Below the pieces are notes generated by a model, which was given only the letters and a program-made list of their open reading frames with translations, made no database searches and had not been told where the DNA came from. A stretch of 25,067 nt of DNA from an uncultured Verrucomicrobiota bacterium (lineage in GTDB: Bacteria; Verrucomicrobiota; Verrucomicrobiae; Verrucomicrobiales; DEV007), in the NCBI GenBank assembly GCA_902591645.1, contig CACJBM010000028.1, forward strand, positions 1 through 25,067, written 5' to 3'. The first letter of the stretch is position 1. Every line of letters begins with the position of its first letter. This document shows, one piece after another, positions 1 through 8,762 of this stretch. Position numbers and translations under genes: made by a program.

Positions 1-681
1 AGGAGCCTGATAGGAAGACTCGTGGGTGGGCTTTTCTTGGTAATCTTATTAATTTCATTTCTCATAATGATGCGCCTCTTGGATGCGAAGCGGATCCCGG
101 ACCGAACCATTAGAACAATGGAAACTGTTCCTGAAATGGCTCCTCCTCCTCCTCCTCCCTTAGAAATTCAGGAAGAGACTCCTCCACCACCACCACCATT
201 ACCTAAGCTTGAGTTACAGATTGAGAGTGTAGCCCCTCCATTAGTTGCGACCCTTGACCTCACCATGAGGACTGCAGATTTTGAATTAGAATCAAATCCT
301 GAGCTCATACCGTCACCACTTCCAATAAAGACGCCAAAACCCGCAAAGCCGGCACCAGCGCCCATTTCAAGGCCAAAAGTTCAGGGACTCGTATCCGTTG
401 GCGATTTGGACTCGAGACCGCGATTGATGAATAGACCCTCTACAAGGTATCCGAGCGCTTTACTGAGGCGCGGCGTGCGCAGTGGAACTGTTATTCTTGA
501 AGTGGGTATTTCAATGAACGGTAGAGTCAAGGTCAGGAAGGTACTTTCGAGCTCTCACCCTGAACTGACAAAGATGGCAACATCCTTTGCATCTAGGGCC
601 CGTTTTTCAGTTCCGAGAAAAGATGGGCAACCGGTCAATGCCATTTACCGTTGGCCGATGACATTACAGCCACCGAAATAA
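1..681 (+). CDS. TonB-family energy transducer, 5' end outside window
   Basis: Proteins of this family span the inner membrane and periplasm and pass proton-motive force from ExbB/ExbD to outer-membrane TonB-dependent transporters. The frame is open to base 1 and already reads RSLIGRLV before the first possible start, a GTG at 22. A few N-terminal residues therefore probably lie outside the window, and the GTG is only a fallback start. Visible parts are a hydrophobic anchor (LFLVILLISFLIMM), a proline-rich spacer with two PPPPPP runs made of CCT and CCA repeats at about 139-200, a second Pro/Lys-rich stretch, and a C-terminal TonB_C domain over about the last 90 residues (YPSALLRRGVRSGTVILEVG, then a conserved Arg/Phe-rich end). 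ExbB/ExbD genes would be expected just upstream but cannot be seen. The stop overlaps the start of the TPR gene by one base. Confidence 0.88.
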   Translation, partial: RSLIGRLVGGLFLVILLISFLIMMRLLDAKRIPDRTIRTMETVPEMAPPPPPPLEIQEETPPPPPPLPKLELQIESVAPPLVATLDLTMRTADFELESNPELIPSPLPIKTPKPAKPAPAPISRPKVQGLVSVGDLDSRPRLMNRPSTRYPSALLRRGVRSGTVILEVGISMNGRVKVRKVLSSSHPELTKMATSFASRARFSVPRKDGQPVNAIYRWPMTLQPPK

Positions 682-2051
682 TGTTAAAAATACAATTCAC
701 ATTAATGCTAGTATGTACCTGTTTAACAGGTGCTGCACCGCTTCCGATTGATCCGATATGGAACACTGAATCTTTTCGCAAAGCTTTTACTGCTAGTTAT
801 GGAGTCGATTCACGGATAGAACCCAAATTGAATCCCGAAGAGAAAGAGGAACTGGATTTGGTCGCTAAGAAGATGGCTGCAGGGGACCGACTAGGGGCCA
901 TATCATTGATGGTTAAGAGCGCACTTTTGGAGAAGAGTCCAGCGATGCTCTTCAATCTTGGGAGCCTTCAGTTCGAAGAAGGTCAGTCAACTAAAGCAAT
1001 GAGTAATTTTCGTAAGGCGCTTAAAATCCAGCCTAATTTTAGAGATGCTCATAGGAACCTAGCAATCGCTCATGTTCAGGCAGGAAATTATAAAGAAGCA
1101 GAGCCTAGCCTAAGAAGGGCAATGGAACTGGGTTCGCAGGATGGTCTTACGATGGGTCTCTTGGGCTACTGTTTGAGCCAGTCAGGAAGATCCCATGATG
1201 CATTGCAGGCTTATAGGATGGCAAAACTTACCATGCCTGATGAATTACAGTGGCAGTTAGGTGAAGCAACGGCACTAATGGATCTTAATGAACTTCAAGA
1301 AGCAGCATCGATTTATGAGCACGTTCTAAGAGTATCTCCAGAAAGGGTTGCCATATGGGTGAACTTGGCAGATGTGCATCTTAGGCAAGGACAGCAAATA
1401 CTGGCCATTGCAGATTTGGAAGTTGCTCGAAGACTCAATGCTCTTGACGCTTCTGCGATTCTTTCTCTGGGTCATATGTACTTGAACGAAGCGTTGACTG
1501 AAAAGGCAATGAGTTGTTATCGGCAGGCATTAAAGGACCCGGTCCCCTTAGCCTTTCAAAAATTCGCCGATGCAGTTGATTATCTTGTCAGGTATCAGTT
1601 CTGGGACCAAGCGAGTCAGTTCGTCATGGAAATAAAACAAGTAGCAGAATATGACGCGCAAATTAAAGAGGACAGCAAAGCGGCCCATCAATTTGAGCGT
1701 GCAGGGGCAATGATAGAGATTGAATTAGGGAACCCTGAAGCAGGAGCATCCAGGCTCCAATCATTGTTAAAAAAGGATCCTCTTGACGGTCTTATCCTGA
1801 TAACATTGTCAGAACATTTTGTAGAAAATAAAGAAACTGAAAAGGCATTGATGCTCCTTGAGCGAGCCGTATCTATTGATGAATTTGCGGTCCAGGCGCA
1901 GCGTCGACGTGGAGAAATTTTAGCTCTTCGAGGGGACTATAGTGCGGCCCTAGATGCGTTAAAAAATGCTCAAGCAATTGAACCTCACAGTGCCTTGGAA
2001 AAATACATTGAGAGTCTAGAAAGATTATCAAAACTGCATGAGCGTCAATAA
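681..2051 (+). CDS. Exported tetratricopeptide-repeat protein
   Basis: This is a TPR protein of 456 residues. I chose the ATG at 681, which shares its A with the TAA stop of the TonB gene (TAATG), because the protein then begins with a clean signal peptide (MLKIQFTLMLVCTCLTGAAP). An earlier in-frame start at 651 would add ten polar residues in front of it. After the signal, repeated helix pairs carry TPR signatures such as a Leu/Gly/Tyr-A pattern ending in P (AMSNFRKALKIQPNFRDAH; AASIYEHVLRVSP; ALMLLERAVSID). About eight to nine repeats run from residue 70 to the C-terminus. TPRs form scaffolds for protein-protein contacts, and this protein probably acts in the periplasm. Coupling to the TonB gene suggests a role with the Ton machinery or its transporters. 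That link is inference; no catalytic domain is visible. Confidence 0.88.
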   Translation: MLKIQFTLMLVCTCLTGAAPLPIDPIWNTESFRKAFTASYGVDSRIEPKLNPEEKEELDLVAKKMAAGDRLGAISLMVKSALLEKSPAMLFNLGSLQFEEGQSTKAMSNFRKALKIQPNFRDAHRNLAIAHVQAGNYKEAEPSLRRAMELGSQDGLTMGLLGYCLSQSGRSHDALQAYRMAKLTMPDELQWQLGEATALMDLNELQEAASIYEHVLRVSPERVAIWVNLADVHLRQGQQILAIADLEVARRLNALDASAILSLGHMYLNEALTEKAMSCYRQALKDPVPLAFQKFADAVDYLVRYQFWDQASQFVMEIKQVAEYDAQIKEDSKAAHQFERAGAMIEIELGNPEAGASRLQSLLKKDPLDGLILITLSEHFVENKETEKALMLLERAVSIDEFAVQAQRRRGEILALRGDYSAALDALKNAQAIEPHSALEKYIESLERLSKLHERQ

Positions 2052-2069
2052 CTTATGCTGGATTTATTT

Positions 2070-3308
2070 CTATTTACTAATGCAGTAGAGATTGGAAAAA
2101 GTCCTCACAAACAATTTACCATCTGCCACTGCAGGAGTTGCATAAATACCTTCCGGAAACTTGAATGAACTTAACAATTCAAGTTTATCTGAGGCAGCAA
2201 TGACCGTCATGTCTCCTTCCTTACTGAAGCAGTATATTTTATTATTTATAAGTATCGGTGAACTGTAAGGTGCTCCCACAACACGCTCCTGCCATAGTAT
2301 TTTCCCGTCAGACGCTTTCCGAGATGTCATGATGCCACCATCGTTAAGCAAGAAAATCATGCCATTAAATGAAAGTCCCGTAGGCACATAAGGCAGACCC
2401 TTGAGCCCAGCCTCCCATGCCACAGAAGCTTTTTTTCCTTTGACTCTTACAACAGCTGATTCTTTGCCTCCGGACCCTGAACCTGCAGATACAAAAATTG
2501 TATTTCCTGAGATCACGGGGCCACCGACACATCGTTGCGAAAATCCTGCATCATGTTCCCAGCGAATCGTTCCTTCAGAAGAATCAATCGAGGTGATCCC
2601 ATGCGCTGTGCTGCTGAAAATAAGCTCTTCAGTACCGTCATCTGCTTTCCGCGCAACAGGAGTGCTATAGGCTCCCTTATCATTGGATTCTCTTTCAATG
2701 CGCCATTTTTCAGTACCGTTACTTGGGTCTAGACCCACAATATAACTTTTCCCTTGTTCGCCGTGGCTACCAATGACCAGAGTATTATTTGCCAACACAG
2801 GCGAAGCTGAGCTTCCATGCTTTGCATAAAATTTACCAAGTTTCTTTTTCCAAATTTCTTTACCATCATGGTCAAGTGCTAGTGCTTCGACTCCGTCCGG
2901 TGAGGTCCAAGTTACGTAGACTCTCTCTTCATCGCAGCATGGCGTTGAGGCAGAAAAATCATTGAATCGGTGTTGCTTATAAACCTGATGAGTCTGCTTA
3001 TTTCTCCATTTTTCTTTCCCGTCCTTGGAAGAAAAAGCAATGATGTACCTGAGGCCTCTTGAGTCTTTGTCAGTGACGGTTAAGAATATTGTGTCTCCCC
3101 ATAATACCGGAGAAGAATGTCCACTACCCGGCAATTCAATGGACCATTTAATATTATCTTTTCCTATTTTTTCAGGGATACCGTTTTCTGGTGAATGACC
3201 AGAGGCTCCAGGACCACGGAACTGAGTCCATTCTTGGGCCGAGCTCAGTCCTAGAACGGTTACAAAAATTCCAACTTTCAGAAGAATATGGAAAACCTTA
3301 TTTTTCAT
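2070..3308 (-). CDS. Secreted PQQ-binding-like beta-propeller protein
   Basis: The 412-residue protein starts with a signal peptide (MKNKVFHILLKVGIFVTVLG, cleavage likely after SSA near residue 24) followed by the WTQFRGPGASGHSPE opening typical of the outer-membrane or periplasmic PQQ-like propeller proteins abundant in Planctomycetes and Verrucomicrobia. Repeated blades follow the pattern of a short strand with W/F, then SSPVL, STPVA or GGPVI-type turns, ending with CISK. No C-terminal dehydrogenase or kinase domain is present. These propellers usually serve as structural or binding modules, and nothing here shows that PQQ is really bound. The gene is monocistronic and convergent with the TPR gene, with only 18 bases between the stops. 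It diverges from trpB, so the roughly 107 bases at 3309-3415 must hold both promoters. Confidence 0.88.
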   Translation of the reverse strand: MKNKVFHILLKVGIFVTVLGLSSAQEWTQFRGPGASGHSPENGIPEKIGKDNIKWSIELPGSGHSSPVLWGDTIFLTVTDKDSRGLRYIIAFSSKDGKEKWRNKQTHQVYKQHRFNDFSASTPCCDEERVYVTWTSPDGVEALALDHDGKEIWKKKLGKFYAKHGSSASPVLANNTLVIGSHGEQGKSYIVGLDPSNGTEKWRIERESNDKGAYSTPVARKADDGTEELIFSSTAHGITSIDSSEGTIRWEHDAGFSQRCVGGPVISGNTIFVSAGSGSGGKESAVVRVKGKKASVAWEAGLKGLPYVPTGLSFNGMIFLLNDGGIMTSRKASDGKILWQERVVGAPYSSPILINNKIYCFSKEGDMTVIAASDKLELLSSFKFPEGIYATPAVADGKLFVRTFSNLYCISK

Positions 3309-3415
3309 CCTTTTAGTCTAGCCTTTACCGAAGCCTTAGTCACGGTGAATAGCATATTTCCTTTATTCTTAGGAGTTATAGGCATTTGATACGGACCCGG
3401 TCAGGGATTAATGTT

Positions 3416-4645
3416 ATGGTCTTAAAAATGTCAGAACCACTCATCGAAGAACTTCCGGATTCAGCCGGCCATTTCGGTACATACGGAGGAATGTTTGTGC
3501 CAGAGACCCTAATGTCTGCTCTGGAAGAGTTGTCTGGTGAATATACTAAGGCCAAATCGGATCCACAATTTCGACAGGAACTTGACGAAATGCTTAGAGA
3601 GTATGTCGGAAGACCAACTCCTCTCACTTTTGCAGAGAGATGGACCGAAATGCTCGGAGGAGCTAAAATATATTTGAAAAGAGAAGACCTTCTTCATACC
3701 GGTGCTCATAAGATCAATAACGCGATGGGACAAATTTTATTAGCCCGAAGGCTCGGCAAGAATCGAATCATAGCCGAGACGGGAGCCGGTCAACACGGAG
3801 TTGCTACGGCCACGGTCTGTGCCCGGTTCGGATTTGATTGTGTTATTTATATGGGGGAAGTCGATATGGAGAGACAGGCACTGAACGTTGCCCGCATGAG
3901 ATTTCTGGGAGCCGAGGTGCGTGGAGTGGCTGCTGGCCAAAGGACCCTTAAAGAAGCAGTCAATGAAGCTATGAGGGACTGGGTGACTAATGTAAGGGAC
4001 ACACACTATATTTTGGGTTCTGCTCTAGGTTCACATCCTTACCCTATGATGGTTCGTGATTTTCATCGCGTGATAGGCGAAGAGGCCCGTAAGCAGATAC
4101 TGGAGAGAGAAGAGAGGCTGCCTGATTATCTGGTCGCTTGTGTTGGTGGTGGCAGCAATGCCATTGGTTTATTTCATCCATTCCTTGGCGATGACTCAGT
4201 TAAGATGCTTGGAGTTGAAGCCGGCGGTCGTGGTATACGTAAGGGCGAGCATGCTGCCCGGTTCCAGGGAGGTAAGTTGGGTGTTCTTCAGGGAACTAAG
4301 ACCTGGTTACTGGCAGATGAGGATGGTCAGATAGAGTTAACCCATTCGGTTTCCGCGGGCCTCGATTATGCGGCAATTGGTCCGGAACACGCTAACCTCA
4401 AAGACATAGGGCGTGTCGAGTATACTTATGCGACTGATGATGAGGCGTTGGAGGCATTTCAGGAAGTATCAAAGGTGGAGGGGATAATACCTGCTCTGGA
4501 AACTGCCCATGGACTTGCTGGGGTCCGGAAAATTGCCCCTAAGCTCGGAAAGGACGCGCTGATAATATGCAATTGCTCAGGGAGAGGAGACAAGGATGTG
4601 GCGCAGGCCGCAAAGGCAATCTTTGGAGAGGATGTCTTTGGTTAA
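3416..4645 (+). CDS. trpB: Tryptophan synthase beta subunit
   Basis: TrpB is a PLP enzyme that condenses indole with L-serine to give tryptophan in the cytoplasm. Diagnostic features are [12 protein letters not shown] near the N-terminus, the PLP-lysine motif HTGAHKINN (Lys about residue 99), [13 protein letters not shown], the phosphate-binding GGGSNAIG loop, and the ending CSGRGDKDV. At about 410 residues it has the normal length for the ordinary TrpB1 class. The open frame reaches back to a TTG at 3386. I chose the ATG at 3416 because AGGG at 3403-3406 sits nine bases upstream; the ATG at 3428 (MSEPL) is also possible. No trpA follows, unlike the usual trpBA arrangement. The next gene, 41 bases on, encodes an unrelated exported protein. 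Confidence 0.96.
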   Translation: MVLKMSEPLIEELPDSAGHFGTYGGMFVPETLMSALEELSGEYTKAKSDPQFRQELDEMLREYVGRPTPLTFAERWTEMLGGAKIYLKREDLLHTGAHKINNAMGQILLARRLGKNRIIAETGAGQHGVATATVCARFGFDCVIYMGEVDMERQALNVARMRFLGAEVRGVAAGQRTLKEAVNEAMRDWVTNVRDTHYILGSALGSHPYPMMVRDFHRVIGEEARKQILEREERLPDYLVACVGGGSNAIGLFHPFLGDDSVKMLGVEAGGRGIRKGEHAARFQGGKLGVLQGTKTWLLADEDGQIELTHSVSAGLDYAAIGPEHANLKDIGRVEYTYATDDEALEAFQEVSKVEGIIPALETAHGLAGVRKIAPKLGKDALIICNCSGRGDKDVAQAAKAIFGEDVFG

Positions 4646-4686
4646 TCATTTATAATTTTTCAATAGTAAATTAGAAAAAATCAATC

Positions 4687-6429
4687 ATGAAACATTACCT
4701 ACTAGGAATTTTAATGATTCTAATCGGTGCTCTTCAATTATCAGCTCAGGAAGAGGATGCCACCAAAGGGAATGTGGCCGATGCAATTGATGTTGCGGAT
4801 GAGGATGCTATTACCAGTTCAATAGGTAAAGCAGTAATGGTTACAGGAAAGGTGAGGCATTCTGACAGTTCGCCTAAGACTGCAGATGTCCGAGTTTGGT
4901 TCTCTGATAGCGGTTTCCGCCTCCTAATTAAATCGGATGTTTATGATTCCAAAGAAGACTGGGGAATTGACGGAGTCATTGGCAAACAAGTTTTTGTTCA
5001 CGGTAAAGTGATTCGGTCAGGAGACTTTATTCAGATTAACCTCACTTCTCCGGATCAGATGGCAACGAGCGCGGATGACGTTACCAAAGTCAAGGCTCCC
5101 TCAAATAAACCAGGGAAGGATGGTCCAGAAAAATTTGAACCGGTTTCACCTGGGGCCATTTTACCCGTGAAGCCAAGTAAGGAGAATCTGGCGCCATTGG
5201 CAACGGAAGCAAGGGTCAAGGTGATATTGGCGATGCATGCTACTGAGGTTCCTACCATGTTGGTCTCTGAAGTGAAGGCTGAAATTGTTGATGCTGAGGA
5301 AGGAGGGCCAATGCAGGCAAGTTTTGAAACCAAGCCTAAAATTACCGATAAGCCGATGATTTCGGTCATGACTTATCTTCCCAAAAAATATTTCAGTCAG
5401 GGGTGGCCAAAAAACAAAGCCGTTCATTTTGTAGTTGATGAAATTCAGGCAGACCCCGCTCCTCCAAATTTTGCAGCAGCGTTTCTCATTGAGTGCCTAT
5501 TAAAAGGCATCAAGGTCCCTGAGAATTTGGTGCTCTTTGGCGGAATGGGTGCTGGAGGCCGGTTAAATTACACAACTGATAAAAAGCGGTGTGATGCTTC
5601 AATCGGAGATGCAATTAAACTGACTGCTGAGGCTGCGCAAAAGGCAGGAGTCGATCCGGATGAAGGAAAGGTTAAGAGTAATTTTACGACTCCAAGTGCA
5701 TTGGGGAAAAAGGCCTTAGTAGTTAATAAAAGTTTTTATTTATTAACTAGTAATGTTGATGACGGGATCTTGGATGATTTGATACTAGATGATAGTTGGG
5801 ATGTTATTAATTCTACTCAGGTAATATCTTGTGAACATATTGATGATGCATTGAACGTTGCAAGGGAGCTTTCAGAAGGATTAGAAACCGGAAAATCTAT
5901 AATTGATTTGAGTGCGGCTCAGAAAGTTCTTCGTGAAAGATCAATAAGAATGTTATCAAATGCACAGGTATGGAGCAGAGTAGTTGCTGCCGGAAGGGCC
6001 AGCAAAAATAATAAGACTGCTTACGCTTATGCACGTTTGAGGACAAGAAAAGTTGCTAAAACATATTCATTAGATCGATGCCTTTCGCATGTGGATCAGC
6101 AGATCATAACAGCAAGGGGCAATTCCTTGGATAAATTTGTAGACCGTGAATTACGTAAGTATGTGAGGGACCTTTCCAATAAGATGAAGCAGATCCAACC
6201 AAAGATTCACCCTAAAGCTGTTCCTGTTCTTGCGTCCGCACAACTCTACCTTAAGGAAATTGCTAACCATGCTGCATCAAAGCGAGACACCGCGGCCAAG
6301 GCAAAACCTGCAAAGAAAGAAGGGGACAAAAAAGCAGCTAAGATAGTTCCTGACCGCGTTCAAGAGGGGTATGATATGGCAAAGAAAGCTTATGAGGATG
6401 CTAGAGCAGAAGCTCTAAAGGTGCCCTAA
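4687..6429 (+). CDS. Exported protein with OB-like and degenerate Lon-like domains
   Basis: I do not recognise a named family for this 580-residue protein. It opens with a signal peptide (MKHYLLGILMILIGALQLSA, then QEED). Residues about 40-115 repeat a GKxVxVxGKV pattern (GKAVMVTGKV, GKQVFVHGKV) that suggests a small OB-like beta barrel. Residues about 170-395 recall the C-terminal proteolytic (S16) domain of Lon. DPAPPNFAAAF at 256 aligns without gaps, from memory, with the DGPSAG catalytic loop, followed by KGIKVPENLVLFGG (Lon: TG-P-V, then the strand before TGE) and a late HIDDALNVA helix like the end of Lon. The catalytic Ser position is Pro259 and the Lys position is about Cys302, so it should not be a protease. 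The tail (about 530-580) is rich in Lys and Ala and probably helical. No Shine-Dalgarno sequence is evident. The gene lies 41 bases after trpB and is convergent with the SMI1-type gene. Confidence 0.85.
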   Translation: MKHYLLGILMILIGALQLSAQEEDATKGNVADAIDVADEDAITSSIGKAVMVTGKVRHSDSSPKTADVRVWFSDSGFRLLIKSDVYDSKEDWGIDGVIGKQVFVHGKVIRSGDFIQINLTSPDQMATSADDVTKVKAPSNKPGKDGPEKFEPVSPGAILPVKPSKENLAPLATEARVKVILAMHATEVPTMLVSEVKAEIVDAEEGGPMQASFETKPKITDKPMISVMTYLPKKYFSQGWPKNKAVHFVVDEIQADPAPPNFAAAFLIECLLKGIKVPENLVLFGGMGAGGRLNYTTDKKRCDASIGDAIKLTAEAAQKAGVDPDEGKVKSNFTTPSALGKKALVVNKSFYLLTSNVDDGILDDLILDDSWDVINSTQVISCEHIDDALNVARELSEGLETGKSIIDLSAAQKVLRERSIRMLSNAQVWSRVVAAGRASKNNKTAYAYARLRTRKVAKTYSLDRCLSHVDQQIITARGNSLDKFVDRELRKYVRDLSNKMKQIQPKIHPKAVPVLASAQLYLKEIANHAASKRDTAAKAKPAKKEGDKKAAKIVPDRVQEGYDMAKKAYEDARAEALKVP

Positions 6430-6468
6430 TTCGTTAATATTCCCAAAAGAGGTAATTGTATTGGGATG

Positions 6469-7365
6469 CTATCCCCAAACAATAATTTCACCTTCTTTTT
6501 CAGTGTTAGCTAAAGCTTCTTTGAAAGCATCCTTGTCCCAACCTTTGAGTTTACCCAAATACTTAAAGAGCTTGTTAGAATTGGCAATACTGGTTGGAAT
6601 TTCAATTTCTTCATGATCACTTCCATCTGGCAGATTGATAGAAATAAGAGGATCTCCGGCATATGATGATACGCGAACTCTTACAATGTCGCCCCAAGGC
6701 ACTGAGCCTATCTTTTCCTCGTCCTCATATAACTCTATCATCTTTGCAGTGAAGTTATAAGTCATTGCAGTTTCATCATCATCATCATCACTGTCCATGA
6801 CGCCGCCATCATCATCCTCTTCGCCGACTCCGTGATCATCCTCTTCGTCATGATCGTCAGGACCTTTAGGTTCAATTCCGAATCCACTAGCCGGATCAAA
6901 GTTATATTCACCATTCTTTATGGTGGCATGAATATCGGCTAACCAACTTTCAAACGAGTCGGCTATTTCCTCATTCTCATCATTGCTTACATATTTACTA
7001 ATTGCTCCGCTTTCTAACTCAACACAGAGCATGTCCCCTGCCCCATCTTCAGCAAATGGCAACCAATCTCCAGGGCACGTTTCATCTTCTCCAGCATCAT
7101 CCCTGAGCCCTTCCAGCTCTTCCCAAGACTCCTGCACCAGATCAAGTGGCATTAGACTGAACATGTCAAAGAATCCGGGATTGCTTTCCTGACTCTGGCC
7201 ATTGTGCATGACAAGGAAATCTCTATAATCAGTAGGTAATTCCTGACCAATAAATTCTTCTAATGCATCTACATCTGCTTCATCCACTCCAGGATTAAGT
7301 GATTCTAGAATTGCACTTGCTTTTGATGTTAATTCACCTTCGAGACGGGACCAAATTTTCTTCAT
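6469..7365 (-). CDS. SMI1/KNR4-family protein with acidic linker
   Basis: This is a cytoplasmic protein of 298 residues with no signal peptide. Residues about 20-155 match the SMI1/KNR4 (SUKH) fold: an opening helix, ALEEFIGQELPTDYRDFLVM with the typical LPxDYxxFL core followed by HNGQ, then the WLPFAEDGAGDMLCVEL strand pair and a closing helix (SFESWLADI). A linker at about 165-200 is almost pure Asp/Glu/Gly/His, encoded partly by an ATC/GAT trinucleotide tract near 6773-6800. A compact C-terminal domain (about 203-298, GSVPWGDIVRVRVSSYAGDP) has no family I can name. SUKH proteins include toxin-immunity factors and regulatory adaptors. No toxin gene is nearby, so an adaptor role is more likely. 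It lies 20 bases downstream of hflX and is probably co-transcribed with it. A small hairpin (GGGAT/ATCCC, 6463-6475) covers its stop codon. Confidence 0.88.
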   Translation of the reverse strand: MKKIWSRLEGELTSKASAILESLNPGVDEADVDALEEFIGQELPTDYRDFLVMHNGQSQESNPGFFDMFSLMPLDLVQESWEELEGLRDDAGEDETCPGDWLPFAEDGAGDMLCVELESGAISKYVSNDENEEIADSFESWLADIHATIKNGEYNFDPASGFGIEPKGPDDHDEEDDHGVGEEDDDGGVMDSDDDDDETAMTYNFTAKMIELYEDEEKIGSVPWGDIVRVRVSSYAGDPLISINLPDGSDHEEIEIPTSIANSNKLFKYLGKLKGWDKDAFKEALANTEKEGEIIVWG

Positions 7366-7385
7366 ATAATTTAGTTAATTATTTT

Positions 7386-8711
7386 TTATTTTCCCGTAGC
7401 GGGACCCTTCATAGTTTCAGCCATAACGAATTCCGCAAACTTCGCAAGAAAACGTTTCGAATAAGTTGCAGTTAAGATTATGTCGTTCCCGACATAATCT
7501 TGGCTTAAAATCTTACCTTCTCGGTGCAAAAGGGCTACTAAATCCTGTCTAGACTGAGGTATTTTCATAGTATGGCGTACGATATTTTGCAGTAACATAT
7601 CAGCCATTTTGTCCATTAAAGTGTTGATACCATGGGCATTTTTGACCGAAATAAAAATCGCTTCAGGGAAATTATTTTTAAGTTCCCATAGCCTACTTTC
7701 ATCAATCAAATCAATTTTGTTAACTACCGAGACGATTTTCTTTTCGTCTGCCCCGAGTTCTTTTAATACGGCCAGTGTAGTTTCATGATGATCGATAACA
7801 TCTTTGGAACTTCCGTCAATGACATGAACGAGGAAGTTGGCAAGTAGTGCTTCTTCGAGCGTGGCCTTGAAACTTTCCACCAAGTCGTGAGGTAACCTTC
7901 TCACGAAGCCAACTGTATCAGTCAGTAGAATTGTTTGACCATCATCTAAATTCAGTTTTCTCGTCGTAGTGTCCAGAGTTGCAAAAAGTTTATCCTCTGC
8001 AAGGACGGTACTTTCAGTCAGGCGATTCAGCAGTGAGGATTTACCGGCATTGGTATAACCTACGATTGCGGCGTGAGGCAGGTCAGCACGGTTCCTTTCC
8101 TTGCGTTGTGTCCGGCGTTGTTTTTTTACTTTTTCTAGCTCAGCTTTTACACGGTCTATTTTCTTCCGGGCCAGTCTCCGGTCAACTTCGATTTGTTTTT
8201 CTCCTTCTCCTCTTGCTGCGCCACCGCCACCCTTTCCGCCGCCCGATCCACCACCTTGACGATCTAGGTGACTCCACATTCTGGCCATCCTGGGCAGAGT
8301 ATATTGCATTCGCGCCAGTTGTACCTGAAGGCGGGCCTCCCTTGATCGGGCCCGCATTGAAAAAATATCAAGAATGACTTCATGCCGATCAATGACTAAA
8401 ATATTAGAATCATTTTCCCAGTTCCTTTGCTGGTTTGGGGATAATTCATTATCAAAAATAATGCAGTCACATCCTAACTCTTTAGCCAATTCAATAGTTT
8501 CGGCCATTTTACCCTTTCCCATCAAATGAGAAGGATACGTTTCGCGGACCTTAACGAGAGTAGTTTGTGCAATTCCTATGTTTAAGGTTTCAACTAGCTC
8601 ACGCAATTCTTGAATAAGACTAGCAGCTTCATCTGATTCTGACTTATCATAATAGACACCTACCAGTAAGGCCTTTTCGACAAGTTGCGGTTTTTCGCGG
8701 ACTTCAAACAT
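7386..8711 (-). CDS. hflX: Ribosome-associated GTPase HflX
   Basis: HflX is a GTPase that binds the 50S subunit and splits stalled or stressed ribosomes. The N-terminal HflX domain (about 10-110) contains HLMGKGKMAE and IIFDNELSPNQQRN, both family signatures. A helical linker follows. The G domain has G1 GYTNAGKS (218-225), G2 TLDTTTR (245-251), G3 DTVG (265-268) and G4 NKID (331-334). The 441-residue length is normal. The Gly-rich loop before the coiled region, usually near GGxGxRGPGExQLExDRR, is longer here and almost all Gly (about 153-164), ending GEGEKQIEVDRR. The gene leads an apparent two-gene unit with the SMI1-type gene and diverges from the thioesterase gene across 165 bases. Confidence 0.95.
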   Translation of the reverse strand: MFEVREKPQLVEKALLVGVYYDKSESDEAASLIQELRELVETLNIGIAQTTLVKVRETYPSHLMGKGKMAETIELAKELGCDCIIFDNELSPNQQRNWENDSNILVIDRHEVILDIFSMRARSREARLQVQLARMQYTLPRMARMWSHLDRQGGGSGGGKGGGGAARGEGEKQIEVDRRLARKKIDRVKAELEKVKKQRRTQRKERNRADLPHAAIVGYTNAGKSSLLNRLTESTVLAEDKLFATLDTTTRKLNLDDGQTILLTDTVGFVRRLPHDLVESFKATLEEALLANFLVHVIDGSSKDVIDHHETTLAVLKELGADEKKIVSVVNKIDLIDESRLWELKNNFPEAIFISVKNAHGINTLMDKMADMLLQNIVRHTMKIPQSRQDLVALLHREGKILSQDYVGNDIILTATYSKRFLAKFAEFVMAETMKGPATGK

Positions 8712-8762
8712 ATGGGTCTAATAACTAACTAATAGGAAATAAGTTACATATCAAACAAGTTA

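Noticed and set aside
4687..6429. Active secreted Lon protease
   Set aside because: The positions of the catalytic Ser and Lys are occupied by Pro and Cys, and there is no ATPase domain.
6441..6478. Inverted repeats between two convergent genes as a bidirectional terminator
   Set aside because: The stems are short (TCCCAA/TTGGGA; GGGAT/ATCCC), they compete with each other, one covers a stop codon, and neither strand has a following T-run.
6469..7365. SMI1/KNR4 protein as toxin immunity in a polymorphic toxin or defence system
   Set aside because: No toxin, Rhs or secretion gene is near, and the partner is hflX with short operon-like spacing.
7979..8377. A 132-codon plus-strand open frame inside hflX
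   Set aside because: It lies wholly antisense to well-conserved HflX sequence, including the G1 motif, and its protein is low-complexity with no family signature.
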